DNA of 64,000 nucleotides from CAVQYV01 sp963718295 [NCBI: uncultured Methylomirabilota bacterium] (GCA_963718295.1 CAVQYV010000008.1:310001-374000), one strand, 5' to 3'; positions 54,070 through 63,498 are shown, numbered from the stretch's first letter. The notes: generated from the letters alone by a model not told the origin. Program-made: numbers and translations.

Positions 54070-56280
54070 ATGAAGGTGAATAACAAGCGCAATCCTCGCA
54101 GCTCTGTTGAAGGAGGCTTCAATATCGCAGCGATCTTGTGGGCGAGTCGGGTTCCCACGATCATTGAGGCGGGCAAGAGGATTCCCGAGATACAGTTGCA
54201 GATACGGAGCATCCGAGATCTGGAAGATCTGGATCGACGGAATGACTTTTTCCTTTGGATCGAGGAAAAAGCTGACCTGTTGCTCATCTACGCCCCCACC
54301 AATGCGACCTGGGAGGAGGTGGAGGGGGAGGTGGTCCGGCTTTCGCGGATCGTCCCCACCGTCGCCTTCGGAAGCGATCCCCAGATCTGGGGGTATTCCA
54401 GTGTCGACTTGACCATTGCAGCCCAGGTCAACCGGTATATGGCCATGGATGGCATCGAGAACTTGACCCAGGCCCTTTGCTACCTGGGCCATGAAGTGGG
54501 CGGTCTCGATCTGCCTTTTCGGAAGCCGGAAGAGATTCCCTGGAAGGGCATCTATCACCCCGACGCACCCGGCGCCTTCTATAAGCTGGAAGACTACTGG
54601 GATTGGTACCGGAGGCGGGGATTCCAAGAGGATGGTCCCACGGTGGGCATCCTCTTCTATCGATCGAACTGGATCAATGGAAATCGCACCCTGGTCGATG
54701 CCATTGTCCGGTCCTTGGAGGACCGCAGGATCGGAGCCATCCCCGTTTTCTCCTATGGTTTTGTGAATCGCGAATTGAATGTGGCGGGCAACGACGAGAC
54801 GATCGAGCTCTTCTTCATGAAGGAAGAACAGGCAGCCATCGACCTGTTACTCAATCTGCAGTCCTTCTTCTTGATCTCCCTGCCCCGTGAGTCGGTGAGG
54901 GGAGACATAGAAGCAGGCATGCGCGCTCTGAGGAAATTGGGTGTTCCCGCCCTCAATGGACTTACGGCGCATTATCAAACGGAGAAGGAGTGGCGGGCCA
55001 ACACCCATGGCCTGATGACCTATGCCTGGTCGGTTGCGATGCCCGAGTTCGATGGGGTCATCGAGCCCCTCATCCTGGGTGCAGAGTCCCGGGAGGAGGA
55101 CCCTGTGACCGGGGTCACGGTGGAGCGCTACGAGCCCATAAAGGAGCGGCTCGATCATGGAATTACGAGGATCGAACGCTGGATTCGCCTGAAGAGGAAG
55201 CCCAAGGCGGAGCGAAAGGTGGCCTTGATCCTCCATAACAATCCCTGTGCCAGCGTCGAGGCAACGGTGGGAAGCGGAGCCAATCTGGATACCCTGGAGA
55301 GCGTTGCCCGCATCCTGCAACGCCTGGCGGAGGAGGGTTATTCGGTGACCGATTCCCCCGCCAGCGGAGAGGAGCTGATCAAGCTGATCATGGAAAAAAA
55401 GGCCATCTCCGATTTCCGCTGGACCCCAGTGGAGGAGATCGTGGCGAAGAAGGGCTATCTCGCCCTCCTTCCGGAGGAGGACTATCGCCGGCGCTTCCAG
55501 GCCTTCTCCCCTGAGGTTCAAGCCCATTTGGTCAAGACCTGGGGAGAACCCCCGGGGGAGGCGATGGTCCATCAGGGAAAGATCGTGGTGACAGGCATCT
55601 CCTTCGGAAATGCGGTGGTCTGCGTTCAACCCAAAAGGGGATGTCTGGGGGCACGCTGCGATGGGCAAGCCTGTAAAATCCTGCACGATCCCGCCTGCCC
55701 CCCGACCCATCAGTACCTGGCTACCTATTGGTACCTGGGGGAGGTATTGGGAGTGGATGCTATCGTGCATGTGGGCACCCACGGCAATCTCGAATTCCTC
55801 CCCGGAAAATCGGTGGGGCTTTCAGGGGATTGCTTCCCGGACCTGGCCATCGGAGCGATGCCGCACTTCTACCTCTACAGTGTCGACAATCCACCGGAAG
55901 GCATCATGGCCAAGCGGCGCAGCTACGCCACCCTGATCGATTACATGACCCCGGTCATGACCGAAAGCGGGACCTACGGGGCCATCAAGGAGCTGGAGGA
56001 CTTCTTGGGGGAATATGAACAGGCCCGTGTCATCGATCCCTCCCGCGCCCATGCGCTGGAGCACCTCATTCTGGAGAAGATCAGAGAGTTGAATCTGCAA
56101 GGCGAGCTGCATCTTTCCCTACCGGAAAAGGAGGAGGGGCCGGAGGAGGAGCACGAGCATGCCGTGGATTTCCAGGAAGTGGTGCGGGGATGCCACCTCC
56201 TCCTGAATCGCTACCGGGAAAGCCAGCGTAATCAGGGTCTGCATGTCTTTGGGGCCCCCCCAAGGGGGAGGATCGGATAG
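54070..56280 (+). CDS. cobN: CobN-type chelatase large subunit, N-terminal part (frameshifted)
   Basis: Starts at the ATG at 54070 behind AAAGAAAGG. 736 residues of a CobN/BchH-type chelatase: FNIAAILWASRVPTIIEAGK, GILFYRSNWINGNRTLVDAI, VIEPLILGAESREEDPVTGV, RKVALILHNNPCASVEATVG, and the core block HVGTHGNLEFLPGKSVGL. The frame ends at a TAG at 56278-56280 because a C7 run (56255-56261) is one base short; with eight C's it runs on (GEDRIDLIAALSRFDTGDQP ... [10 protein letters not shown]) to a TGA at 56505-56507. The rest of CobN is the next ORF. CobN inserts Co2+ into hydrogenobyrinate diamide with CobS/CobT or ChlI/ChlD partners; CobN-like proteins can also act on other tetrapyrroles. Confidence 0.9.
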   Translation: MKVNNKRNPRSSVEGGFNIAAILWASRVPTIIEAGKRIPEIQLQIRSIRDLEDLDRRNDFFLWIEEKADLLLIYAPTNATWEEVEGEVVRLSRIVPTVAFGSDPQIWGYSSVDLTIAAQVNRYMAMDGIENLTQALCYLGHEVGGLDLPFRKPEEIPWKGIYHPDAPGAFYKLEDYWDWYRRRGFQEDGPTVGILFYRSNWINGNRTLVDAIVRSLEDRRIGAIPVFSYGFVNRELNVAGNDETIELFFMKEEQAAIDLLLNLQSFFLISLPRESVRGDIEAGMRALRKLGVPALNGLTAHYQTEKEWRANTHGLMTYAWSVAMPEFDGVIEPLILGAESREEDPVTGVTVERYEPIKERLDHGITRIERWIRLKRKPKAERKVALILHNNPCASVEATVGSGANLDTLESVARILQRLAEEGYSVTDSPASGEELIKLIMEKKAISDFRWTPVEEIVAKKGYLALLPEEDYRRRFQAFSPEVQAHLVKTWGEPPGEAMVHQGKIVVTGISFGNAVVCVQPKRGCLGARCDGQACKILHDPACPPTHQYLATYWYLGEVLGVDAIVHVGTHGNLEFLPGKSVGLSGDCFPDLAIGAMPHFYLYSVDNPPEGIMAKRRSYATLIDYMTPVMTESGTYGAIKELEDFLGEYEQARVIDPSRAHALEHLILEKIRELNLQGELHLSLPEKEEGPEEEHEHAVDFQEVVRGCHLLLNRYRESQRNQGLHVFGAPPRGRIG

Positions 56281-56491
56281 ATCTCATCGCCGCTCTTTCT
56301 CGTTTCGACACCGGAGATCAGCCCTCGTTGCGCCGGGTCGTATTCGAGCTCATGGGGTTGGACTTCGAGGAGGCGGAGACGCATCCGGATACCTATTGTG
56401 AGGCGGAGGGAAAGACGTATGGATCGTTATTGGCTGAAGCCCAACAGATCAGCAAGGAGTTGATTCGCGCCTTCTTGGAGGAGGAAGAGGC

Positions 56492-58069
56492 ATGCCAAAG
56501 ACCATGAATCCGGATGCCAAAACAGATGTGAAACGGTGGGAGCAAAAGGTCAGAGAGATCCTGGGACCCCGGTATCGAGGAGGAGAGGGGTCGCTCCAGA
56601 GGCTGCTGGATTGGAAAGACAAGGTTAAGGATCTGGCCGGTAGGGTGGATGGCTGCCGGGCGGAAATGGATCATCTGTTGGAAGGCTTCTCGGGGGGCTA
56701 TATCCCAAGCGGTCCCTCGGGTTGTCCCACTCGGGGCAAAGTGGACGTGCTTCCCACCGGTAAGAACTTCTATGCCCTGGATCCCCAGAAGATCCCCAGC
56801 AAAGCGGCCTGGCGAGTAGGAAGGGTATTGGCGACCCGTCTGATAGAGCGATACGAGACAGATACCGGCGGCCTCCCCGAGAATACCGGCATGGTCTTGT
56901 TTTGCACCGATATGATGTGGACCGAGGGAGAACAGGTGGCCCAGATCCTGTACCTCTTGGGGGTAGAGCCGGTCTGGGCGGAGAGTGGCCGAGTGAAAGG
57001 CCTTCGGATCATTCCCCTCCCGGAGCTGAATCGCCCCCGCATCGATGTCACCATGCGCATCGGGGGGATCGTTCGCGATGCCTTTCCCTGTGTGGTGGAT
57101 CTCATCGATGAGGCGGTGCGCAAGGTGGCGTTTCTCGATGAGGCGGAGGACAGGAATTTCGTCCGCAAGCATACCCTTTCCCGGATCAAGGGGCAGGATA
57201 CCCCGGAGGAAAGGCTGAAGGCAGCTACCCGCATCTTTGGGAGCCGTCCGGGCACTTACGGCTCCGGGGTGAACCTGGCCGTTTACGCGAGTGCCTGGAA
57301 TGAGGAGAAGGATCTCTCCGATGTCTTCATCTATTTCGGCGGCTTCGCCTATGGCAAGGACCGATACGGCGAGCCAGCCCACGACGAGTTCATGGACAGC
57401 CTGAGCTCGGTGGATCTTACCTTCAAGAACCAGCCGACGGACGAGCATGACATCTTCGGCTGTTGCTGTCATTTCTCTTATCAGGGAGGCCTCACTGCCG
57501 CAGCCCATAGCATCTCGGGACGCGAGGTCAAGACCTATCACGGAGATACGCGCAATCCCCGTATTCCCGAGGTCAGAGACCTGGGAGACGAGATCAAGCG
57601 GGTGGTGCGCACCAAGCTCCTCAATCCCGCCTGGATCGAGGGCATGAAGGAACACGGATACCGGGGAGCGAGCGACATGACCAAGCGCATCGGTCGGGTC
57701 TACGGCTGGCAGGCCACCACCAAGGTGGTGGACGGGTGGGTATTCGATGACATCACCCGTACCTATGTATTGGATGAAGAGATGCGCGCATGGTTCAAAG
57801 ATAATAATCCCTGGGCACTGGAGGAGATCGGGAGGAGGCTGCTGGAGGCCTATCGGCGTGATCTCTGGGAGGCCGATCCGGAGGTGCTGAAGGAGCTGAT
57901 GAGGATTCAACTGGAGCTGGAAGGGGATTTGGAGGAGAAGATGGGCGAGGTGCAAGGAGATTTCCAGGGGGGCTCGGTGGACATCTTGACCATGGAGAAT
58001 GTAAAGGACTGGGGAGAGATGATGAAGGCCGTTAAGGAGAAGATCCACGGGAGGTCTCAAAGAAAATGA
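56492..58069 (+). CDS. cobN: CobN-type chelatase large subunit, C-terminal part
   Basis: 525 residues: [98 protein letters not shown], and [20 protein letters not shown], all from the second half of CobN. Its ATG lies inside the end of the preceding (corrected) frame, in the -1 register, with GGAGGA upstream, so either CobN is really made as two chains in this organism or a single base is missing near 56480-56492. The split falls in a linker between two conserved blocks. Overlaps the ChlI/ChlD gene by 4 bases. Confidence 0.88.
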   Translation: MPKTMNPDAKTDVKRWEQKVREILGPRYRGGEGSLQRLLDWKDKVKDLAGRVDGCRAEMDHLLEGFSGGYIPSGPSGCPTRGKVDVLPTGKNFYALDPQKIPSKAAWRVGRVLATRLIERYETDTGGLPENTGMVLFCTDMMWTEGEQVAQILYLLGVEPVWAESGRVKGLRIIPLPELNRPRIDVTMRIGGIVRDAFPCVVDLIDEAVRKVAFLDEAEDRNFVRKHTLSRIKGQDTPEERLKAATRIFGSRPGTYGSGVNLAVYASAWNEEKDLSDVFIYFGGFAYGKDRYGEPAHDEFMDSLSSVDLTFKNQPTDEHDIFGCCCHFSYQGGLTAAAHSISGREVKTYHGDTRNPRIPEVRDLGDEIKRVVRTKLLNPAWIEGMKEHGYRGASDMTKRIGRVYGWQATTKVVDGWVFDDITRTYVLDEEMRAWFKDNNPWALEEIGRRLLEAYRRDLWEADPEVLKELMRIQLELEGDLEEKMGEVQGDFQGGSVDILTMENVKDWGEMMKAVKEKIHGRSQRK

Positions 58070-60039
58070 GTTGCGGAAGCTGGGTTTACTCTTTCTCGGC
58101 GATTGTCGGCCAGGAACGGATGAAGAAGGCGCTCCTCTTGAACGCCATCAATCCCAAGATCGGGGGCGTCCTCATCCGGGGGGAGAAGGGGACGGCCAAG
58201 TCCACGGCGGTGAGGGCCCTGGCCAACCTGCTGCCCCAGATGGAGGTGGTGGCCAACTGCCCCTTTGGCTGCAGCCCCCATGATTCCGTAGTCATGTGCT
58301 CCAATTGCCTGGAGGTCTACGAGCGGGGCGACACCTTCCCGGTCGAGATGCGTACGGTAAAAGTGGTTACCCTTCCGGTGGGTGCTACGGAGGATCGGGT
58401 CGTGGGGACCCTCGACCTGGAGCATGCGATCAAGAAGGGGGCCAAAAGGTTCGAGCCAGGGGTCCTGGCCGAGGTGAATCGGGGGATCCTCTATGTGGAC
58501 GAGGTGAACCTCCTGGAGGACCACATCGTGGATGTCTTGCTGGATTCGGCTGCCATGGGGATGAACATCGTAGAGAGGGAAGGCGTATCCTTCTCCCATC
58601 CCTCCCACTTCATCCTGGTGGGGACCATGAACCCGGAAGAGGGGGATTTGAGGCCTCAATTGTTGGACCGCTTTGGCCTCTGCGTGAACATCCAGGGGAT
58701 CTTCGATCGGGAAGAGCGGATGGAGGTTGCCCGCAGGAGATTGGCCTACGAAGGGAATCCCTTTGCCTTTGCCGAAAGATTTGCCCCCGAGGAGGAGCGG
58801 CTGCGGGAGGCAATCCGCCAGGCTCAACTCCTGTTGCCACGGGTGACGCTTCCCGAGCCTCTCATGGAGATGATCGTCGGCATCTCCATCGACATGGCGG
58901 TGGATGGCCACCGCTCCGACATCGTGATGGCCAAGACCGCCCTGACCCTGGCCGCATTGCATGGACGGGAAACGGTGGCGGAGGAGGATGTCAAGGAGGC
59001 AGCGGCATTAGTTCTTCCTCATCGGATGAGGCGACGGCCCTTTGAAGAGGAGCGCCTGAGCGAGGAGAAGATCCAGGACTCGATGGAGAAGACGAAGAAA
59101 GAACAGCCGCCCCCTTCCCAGGAGCCGCCTCCCGAGACCCCTCCGCCAGCGGAGCAGGAGCCGCCGCCGGTAGGCCCTCCCCCACCCCAAGAGAGGGAGC
59201 AGGTCTTTGAGGCCTCCGATCCTCAAGCCCTGAAGGAAATCAGCCTCCCTCGCGACCGTCGGACGCGGGCGGGCGGAGGACGACGGGTCTCCAGCCGAAC
59301 GGAGCGCAAGGCCGGCAGATATGTCAAAAGCTGTCTGCCCAAGGGGAAATGCCAGGATCTGGCCCTGGACGCCACTTTTCGGGCGGCGGCCCCCCACCAG
59401 GGACATCGCCGGGGAGAGCATGCCCTCATGATCGAAGATCCGGACATCCGGGAGAAGATCCGGGAACGTAAGGTTGGCACAACCCTCCTCTTCGTGGTGG
59501 ACGCCAGCGGTTCCATGGGGGCCCAGAGGAGGATGTCCGAGGCGAAAGGAGCCATCCTTTCCCTGCTCATGGATGCCTATCAGAAGAGAGACCGGGTGGG
59601 CATGGTGGCCTTCAAGGGCAAGGAGGCCAGGTTGATCCTGCCTCCCACGGGGTCGGTGGAACTGGCGAAGAAGCGACTGGAAGTCCTGCCCACGGGGGGA
59701 AGGACTCCCCTCTCCCGAGCCTTCCAGCTGGCTTATGAGGTATTAGAGCTGGAGAAGAAGAAAGATCCTGATCTGTATCCCTTGATGGTGATCGTCTCCG
59801 ACGGCAAACCCAATGTCTCTTTGTCCGGTAAAGACCCGTTGCAGGAGACGCTGGAGATAGCCGATCAGGTGCGGCAGGCGGGGATTGCCTCGCTCTTCCT
59901 GGATGTGGAGAAGGATTTTTTACGTCTGGGCATGGGGTCCAAGATCGCAACGGCCATGGGAGGCAAATACTATCGGCTGGAAGATTTGCGATCGGAGTCG
60001 ATCCTGAATATCCTGCGTAAGGAGGGAGTGGCCCATTGA
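58066..60039 (+). CDS. Magnesium-chelatase-type ATPase/VWA subunit (ChlI-ChlD fusion), partner of CobN
   Basis: 657 residues. AAA+ domain (1-~330): [20 protein letters not shown], Walker [41 protein letters not shown] (Walker B), [20 protein letters not shown] (sensor 1). A proline/glutamate-rich linker (~345-390) and basic segment follow, then a VWA domain (~470-657) with the MIDAS motif [20 protein letters not shown] and [15 protein letters not shown]. ChlI and ChlD together drive metal insertion by the large subunit. In cobalamin-regulated operons such proteins are thought to replace CobS/CobT. N-terminal cysteines in [19 protein letters not shown] suggest a metal site. Start ATG overlaps the cobN stop. 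Confidence 0.93.
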   Translation: MSCGSWVYSFSAIVGQERMKKALLLNAINPKIGGVLIRGEKGTAKSTAVRALANLLPQMEVVANCPFGCSPHDSVVMCSNCLEVYERGDTFPVEMRTVKVVTLPVGATEDRVVGTLDLEHAIKKGAKRFEPGVLAEVNRGILYVDEVNLLEDHIVDVLLDSAAMGMNIVEREGVSFSHPSHFILVGTMNPEEGDLRPQLLDRFGLCVNIQGIFDREERMEVARRRLAYEGNPFAFAERFAPEEERLREAIRQAQLLLPRVTLPEPLMEMIVGISIDMAVDGHRSDIVMAKTALTLAALHGRETVAEEDVKEAAALVLPHRMRRRPFEEERLSEEKIQDSMEKTKKEQPPPSQEPPPETPPPAEQEPPPVGPPPPQEREQVFEASDPQALKEISLPRDRRTRAGGGRRVSSRTERKAGRYVKSCLPKGKCQDLALDATFRAAAPHQGHRRGEHALMIEDPDIREKIRERKVGTTLLFVVDASGSMGAQRRMSEAKGAILSLLMDAYQKRDRVGMVAFKGKEARLILPPTGSVELAKKRLEVLPTGGRTPLSRAFQLAYEVLELEKKKDPDLYPLMVIVSDGKPNVSLSGKDPLQETLEIADQVRQAGIASLFLDVEKDFLRLGMGSKIATAMGGKYYRLEDLRSESILNILRKEGVAH

Positions 60040-60874
60040 TTCGCCTGGAAGCAGTGACGAAATGCTACGGCAGCCTCCACGCGGTCAAGGATCTTTCCCT
60101 TCATATCCAAAGAGGTGAGGTCTTCGGTTTTCTGGGTCCCAATGGCGCAGGCAAGACGACTACGATCCACATGATGACCACCCTGACCCGTCCTACCTCG
60201 GGCCAAATCTTCATTGGCGGCTATGACTTGAGTCACCAGCCAACCCAGGCCAAAATGGCCTTTGGAATGGTGCCTCAACAGCTGAATTTGGAAAAGGGCC
60301 TGACGGTCTATCAAAACCTCGATCTTCATGGCCGGCTTTATCGATTGGCGAAAGAGGAACGGCGGAAGAGGATCCAAGGAGTGCTGGAATATGTGGGCCT
60401 TTGGGGGGAGCAAAAGATGCGGGTCCGAAATCTGTCCGGGGGCATGGAGCGCCGTCTCTTAATCGCCCGAGGGGTTCTGCATCAACCCCAGATCCTTTTT
60501 CTGATGAGCCCACCGTGGGCCTCGATCCCCAGACCCGACGGCGCATTTGGGATATGATTCGACAGATGCGCGAAGAAGGAGTGACCATCTTCCTTACCAC
60601 TCACTATATCGAGGAAGCCGACATGCTCTGTGACCGCGTGGGAATCATCCATCAGGGTCGGATGATTGCGATAGGGCATCCGGATCTCCTGAAGGATCAG
60701 AAGGGCCGGTTTACCCTCGAATACCGCAGCAATGGCCAGACGCATTGGCGTTTCTATCAGGATCGCAATAGTGCCCTGGAGGATATGGGGTCCTATCCCG
60801 GGGAAGTGCGGCTCCGGGATACGAACCTCGAAGACGTGTTTATCAGCCTGACCGGCCTTACTATGCGAGATTGA
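60036..60874 (+). CDS. ABC-2 type exporter ATP-binding protein (one-base frameshift)
   Basis: Walker [19 protein letters not shown]-loop [12 protein letters not shown], signature [20 protein letters not shown] in the first frame; [20 protein letters not shown] (Walker B and D-loop), [19 protein letters not shown] and the tail in the second. Inserting one G into CTGATGAG near 60502 restores [13 protein letters not shown]. About 280 residues when joined, like DrrA/CcmA-type exporters. The start is probably the TTG at 60036 overlapping the previous stop. The permease gene follows at once. Exported substrate unknown. Confidence 0.9.
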
Positions 60875-60875
60875 A

Positions 60876-61610
60876 ATGGACTTCTATATCTTCTTTTACA
60901 AGGATCTTTTGCTATTGAGAGAACGCTTCTCCAAATTCGTCAGCTCTGCGCTGGTTTCGCCATTGCTTTTCCTCACCGCCTTCGGCTGGGGCCTCGGCCG
61001 TCGGTTGCAGATGGATGGCCTTTCCTATCTTGATTTCGTGGTTCCCGGAATTGTGGCCATCGCCGCCATGACCGGGAGTTTCTCCGGCGTGGCGATCAAT
61101 CTCAATATGAGCCGCCTTTATCTGAAGACCTTCGATGCCTATCGCACCAGCCCGGTCCATCCGATGTCGATCGTGATCGGTTATACCATAGCGGGGATCT
61201 TTAGGGGCCTGGTTTCTTCCCTGGGGGTCCTCTTGGTTGGACTCCTGTTTGGCGCCCATTTACAGTTGAAGGTCAGCTTCTTTCTCGCTTTGCTGCTCTC
61301 CGCTTCGGTCTTTTCCGCCTTTGGGGTCTTTGCGGCCTTGCTCGTCAACTCCCATGAGGACTTATCCCTCTTCAATACCTTTGTGATCTTTCCCATGTCT
61401 TTCCTCTGTGGGACCTTTTTTTCAACCTCTAATTTTCCAATCTTGCTGCGGGAGGCCATCTATGCGCTTCCCTTGACCCACTCCAGTCTGCTGCTCCGGG
61501 GCTTGACTTTGGGCCATTCTTTCCTCTACCTGTCCGGCTTGGTGCTGCTCGCTTATCTCGCGGTCTTCCTGGGGCTTGCGCGATGGGCCATCGACCGCTG
61601 CTACCGGTGA
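60876..61610 (+). CDS. ABC-2 type exporter permease
   Basis: 244 residues with six membrane segments: FVSSALVSPLLFLTAFGWGL, YLDFVVPGIVAIAAMTGSF, IVIGYTIAGIFRGLVSSLGV, FFLALLLSASVFSAFGVFAA, FVIFPMSFLCGTFFSTSNFP (ABC-2 motif F..P..FLSG), FLYLSGLVLLAYLAVFLGLA. DrrB/NodJ-type. Starts one base after the ATPase stop. Its final ~45 bases, encoding LARWAIDRCYR, recur in decayed form at 62955-63010. Probably exports a product or metal complex linked to the chelatase operon. Confidence 0.92.
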   Translation: MDFYIFFYKDLLLLRERFSKFVSSALVSPLLFLTAFGWGLGRRLQMDGLSYLDFVVPGIVAIAAMTGSFSGVAINLNMSRLYLKTFDAYRTSPVHPMSIVIGYTIAGIFRGLVSSLGVLLVGLLFGAHLQLKVSFFLALLLSASVFSAFGVFAALLVNSHEDLSLFNTFVIFPMSFLCGTFFSTSNFPILLREAIYALPLTHSSLLLRGLTLGHSFLYLSGLVLLAYLAVFLGLARWAIDRCYR

Positions 61611-61650
61611 GGGGCAGGAGGGAAGATTGGCTTTTGGGAGGGATGAGACA

Positions 61651-61776
61651 ATGGTGGTGAGAGCGGGACAAATCATGCAGAACCAATGGATCTTGCGGAT
61701 TCTCGAAGGCCTGTTTCTGCTTTCAATGCTCGTAGGCGTCCCCGCATATTTTGTCTGGCGAGTTGCGTGCAGGTAG
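61651..61776 (+). CDS. 41-residue single-helix membrane miniprotein, copy A
   Basis: MVVRAGQIMQNQWILRILEG followed by a hydrophobic helix LFLLSMLVGVPAYFVWRV and the end ACR. GGGAGGGATG lies upstream; an internal ATG at 61675 is possible. It has a paralogue at 63020 with the same plan: short charged start, helix with VGVP and a terminal Arg-Val-(Ala/Ser)-Cys-Arg. Conservation of the protein pattern while flanking DNA has diverged shows that it is a real gene. It precedes cooT in both copies. Could be a small subunit of a transporter, or hold a metal through the terminal Cys. Function unknown. Confidence 0.65.
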   Translation: MVVRAGQIMQNQWILRILEGLFLLSMLVGVPAYFVWRVACR

Positions 61777-61877
61777 CCACAAAGGCTGCTGCGGATACTC
61801 TTAGCGCAGGAAGCAGTCTCGAAACCAGGCGTGGGGAAGGATCTCTGTCTACGATACAGGGGAGGTGAGGGGTACGG

Positions 61878-62120
61878 ATGTGTGAAGCAACGGCTTTTTT
61901 GATGGGAGAGGATGGTAAAGAGGTAGTCTTGCTGAAAGATGTGGATGTCCTGCGCCCCCGTGGAAGAAAGGTTTATCTGTGTGACATCTTCGGAGAACAG
62001 AGGGAGATCGAGGCGGAGATCAAGGAAATCAGTCTTTTGAACCACCGAATCTTGCTGCGAAAGAGAGGGGGTTCAAGAAACGAAAAGAGGGGTGTCAGAT
62101 CGGCCGCGAAGGCCGAATGA
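61878..62120 (+). CDS. cooT: CooT family nickel-binding protein, copy A
   Basis: 80 residues behind GGAGGTGAGG. Begins MCEATAFLMGEDGKEVVLLK; the Cys at position 2 is the nickel ligand of the CooT dimer in CODH maturation. Then DVDVLRPRGRKVYLCDIFGE and IKEISLLNHRILLRKRG complete the ~65-residue family fold, with a basic 15-residue extension. CooT binds one Ni2+ per dimer and helps load nickel enzymes. It ends a chelatase/importer operon rather than a CODH operon, so it may deliver Ni (or Co) to the CobN-type chelatase or to an enzyme elsewhere. Confidence 0.85.
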   Translation: MCEATAFLMGEDGKEVVLLKDVDVLRPRGRKVYLCDIFGEQREIEAEIKEISLLNHRILLRKRGGSRNEKRGVRSAAKAE

Positions 62121-62281
62121 GGCCAGAAGGACCTCACTCCTGAGGCGATAGCGACTTCGTCATACTATTGTCGCCCTGAATATCCGGGACTTGGTTGGGC
62201 TTGTGGGGAAGCAATTCCGCACCCGGACGGTCTGGCTTCTGGGGTCGGGGACTTCTCGCCCGAGTCCTCGGCCTCCCCCTC
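62121..62281 (+). ncRNA. Conserved structured element RNA2, copy A
   Basis: Follows the cooT stop directly and recurs after the second cooT at 63499-63650. The block GGACGGTCTGGCTTCTG (62225-62241) is identical. Shared pairings: CCGGG 62184-62188 with CCCGG 62222-62226; CCAGAAG 62123-62129 with CTTCTGG 62236-62242; GGGTCGGGG 62242-62250 with CCTCGGCCT 62266-62274 (the last competes with the second by one base). In the third stem two G-U pairs here are A-U and C-G pairs in copy B, a sign that the RNA fold is selected. No coding potential. Class unknown. Confidence 0.55.
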
Positions 62282-62390
62282 AGGAGACAAGTGGGTCCAG
62301 ACTAACGCTGGGTGCGCTGCTTTGAATCGCGGAGAACAAAAGACGGAGATTCCTGCGACAAAGAAGTGAGCAGAGGATTTCAGAAGGCAG

Positions 62391-62520
62391 GTGGAAAGGT
62401 TGCGGAGGATGGAGAACTTGCGGCGCCCCATCCTCCACCGGTGCCCAAGGACCAAGCGATGAGCCCTTACTGTTTCTATTAGCAGAGTGAGGACCAGTGG
62501 TCAAGGGAATTTTGAAAGGG
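62391..62520 (+). ncRNA. RNA1 element, copy B
   Basis: Copy of the leader at 48832: AAGCGATGAGCCCTTACT at 62454-62471, TGGTCAAGGGAATTTTG at the 3' end. Hairpin 1 is a perfect 9-bp stem (GGAGGATGG 62404-62412 with CCATCCTCC 62428-62436) although the bases differ from copy A; hairpin 2 has one mismatch and one wobble. No receptor gene follows; a broken ecfA fragment does. Confidence 0.5.
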
Positions 62521-62529
62521 GAAGGCCCA

Positions 62530-62935
62530 GCGGGCTAAGATCCTCTTTCAGGACCCCGAACATCTGATCTTCCTGCTTCGGGCGTAAGACGATGCTGCGG
62601 TTCATTGTTCCAATCGAGGCTATCCGGAGGCAGGGTGGTGGAAACTCAGCCAAAAAGGCCTTGGATCTCATGGGCTTTTGGGAGCTGAGCAGTCGGAGGT
62701 TTTCAAGCTCTCAGGGAGCCAAAGGCAAAGGCTGGCCATTGCCGGATCGTTGGCTGTAGGCCCCAAGGTCTTCCTCATTGTGCAGAAGTTGGAATCCCAG
62801 GCGGAACGGGTTGTGTGCTCGGAGTAGGGGAGGATCGCCTGGGAACATAATCACTCTCCTCCCCCGCTCATCCTTTCTCTCCCTCCGAAGGGAGCGGGAG
62901 GCTTGTTCCATCCAGCCTCCCGCTCCCATGATCAC
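62530..62935 (+). pseudogene. Decayed fragment of the ECF ATPase gene
   Basis: Pieces in several frames match EcfA domain 1 of this window: ILFQDPEHLIFLLRA (VFQNPEHQIFMLRV), NRGYPEA, EVFKLSGSQRQRLAIAGSLA (KLSGGQKQRLAIAGSYA), VGPKVFL, and RVVCSE then GRIAWE (RIVCLERGRIAWE). Stops, frame changes and a deletion of the Walker B region prevent function. It corresponds to about 51485-52000. Confidence 0.85.
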
Positions 62936-62954
62936 CTAGTTGCAGGGTGTGGAT

Positions 62955-63010
62955 GTGACCCTGCTCTTTCTAGGGCTTCCGCGATGGGCCATCGATCCGT
63001 GCTATGGCTA
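62955..63010 (+). pseudogene. Remnant of the 3' end of the ABC-2 permease gene
   Basis: The bases encode LLFLGLPRWAIDPCYG, matching the end of the permease at 61565-61610 (VFLGLARWAIDRCYR). It directly precedes miniprotein copy B, just as the intact permease precedes copy A. Confidence 0.7.
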
Positions 63011-63019
63011 AGGGGCATT

Positions 63020-63145
63020 ATGGAGAAAAAAGACGGAAGTGCCTGGTGGAAGAGGTGGGCTATCACGATACTGACCGGGTTATTCCTGATCTTACTCGCA
63101 GTGGGAGTTCCCGTCTTTTTTGTCTACAGGGTGTCTTGTCGATAG
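63020..63145 (+). CDS. 41-residue single-helix membrane miniprotein, copy B
   Basis: MEKKDGSAWWKRWAITILTG then LFLILLAVGVPVFFVYRV and SCR. About half of the residues match copy A, with the helix, the VGVP turn and the terminal Cys-Arg kept. The stop codon follows the same Arg as in copy A. The ribosome site is weak (AAGGGGC). Remains open although the ecfA and permease pieces before it are decayed, so it is probably under selection together with the second cooT. Confidence 0.6.
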   Translation: MEKKDGSAWWKRWAITILTGLFLILLAVGVPVFFVYRVSCR

Positions 63146-63254
63146 ATCCCTTGCCAGCCAGGGGGCGGAAACTCTCACCCAGCAGGACAGGCGAGGCCGG
63201 AGTAGAAACGAGCAAACAGGGCTCCGAATGGTGCGAAGGAGGTGATGGGTGCAG

Positions 63255-63488
63255 ATGTGTGAGGCGACCGCTTTTCTGATCAAAGGTGATGGAAGGGAGA
63301 ACGTCTACCTGAAGGATGTGGATGTGATCCGACCCAAGGGCGAAATACTGTATCTGCAGGACGTATTTGGGGAACAAAGAGAGATCAAAGCAGAGATCAA
63401 AGAGATCAGCCTCTTGAATCACCGTATCCTCCTGAAGAGAGTTGGGCTGAGCAAGACGCAAAAAGAAGCGACCATAAAGCGGCCATGA
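63255..63488 (+). CDS. CooT family nickel-binding protein, copy B
   Basis: 77 residues from the ATG at 63255 with a full AAGGAGGTGATG ribosome site. MCEATAFLIKGDGRENVYLK keeps the Cys2 nickel ligand; DVDVIRPKGEILYLQDVFGE and EIKEISLLNHRILLKR match copy A closely. A two-codon longer GTG start (63249) would remove Cys2 from the N-terminus and is unlikely. Intact paralogue of the protein at 61878, within the decayed copy of the operon. Confidence 0.83.
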   Translation: MCEATAFLIKGDGRENVYLKDVDVIRPKGEILYLQDVFGEQREIKAEIKEISLLNHRILLKRVGLSKTQKEATIKRP

Positions 63489-63498
63489 AGGCCGTAGA

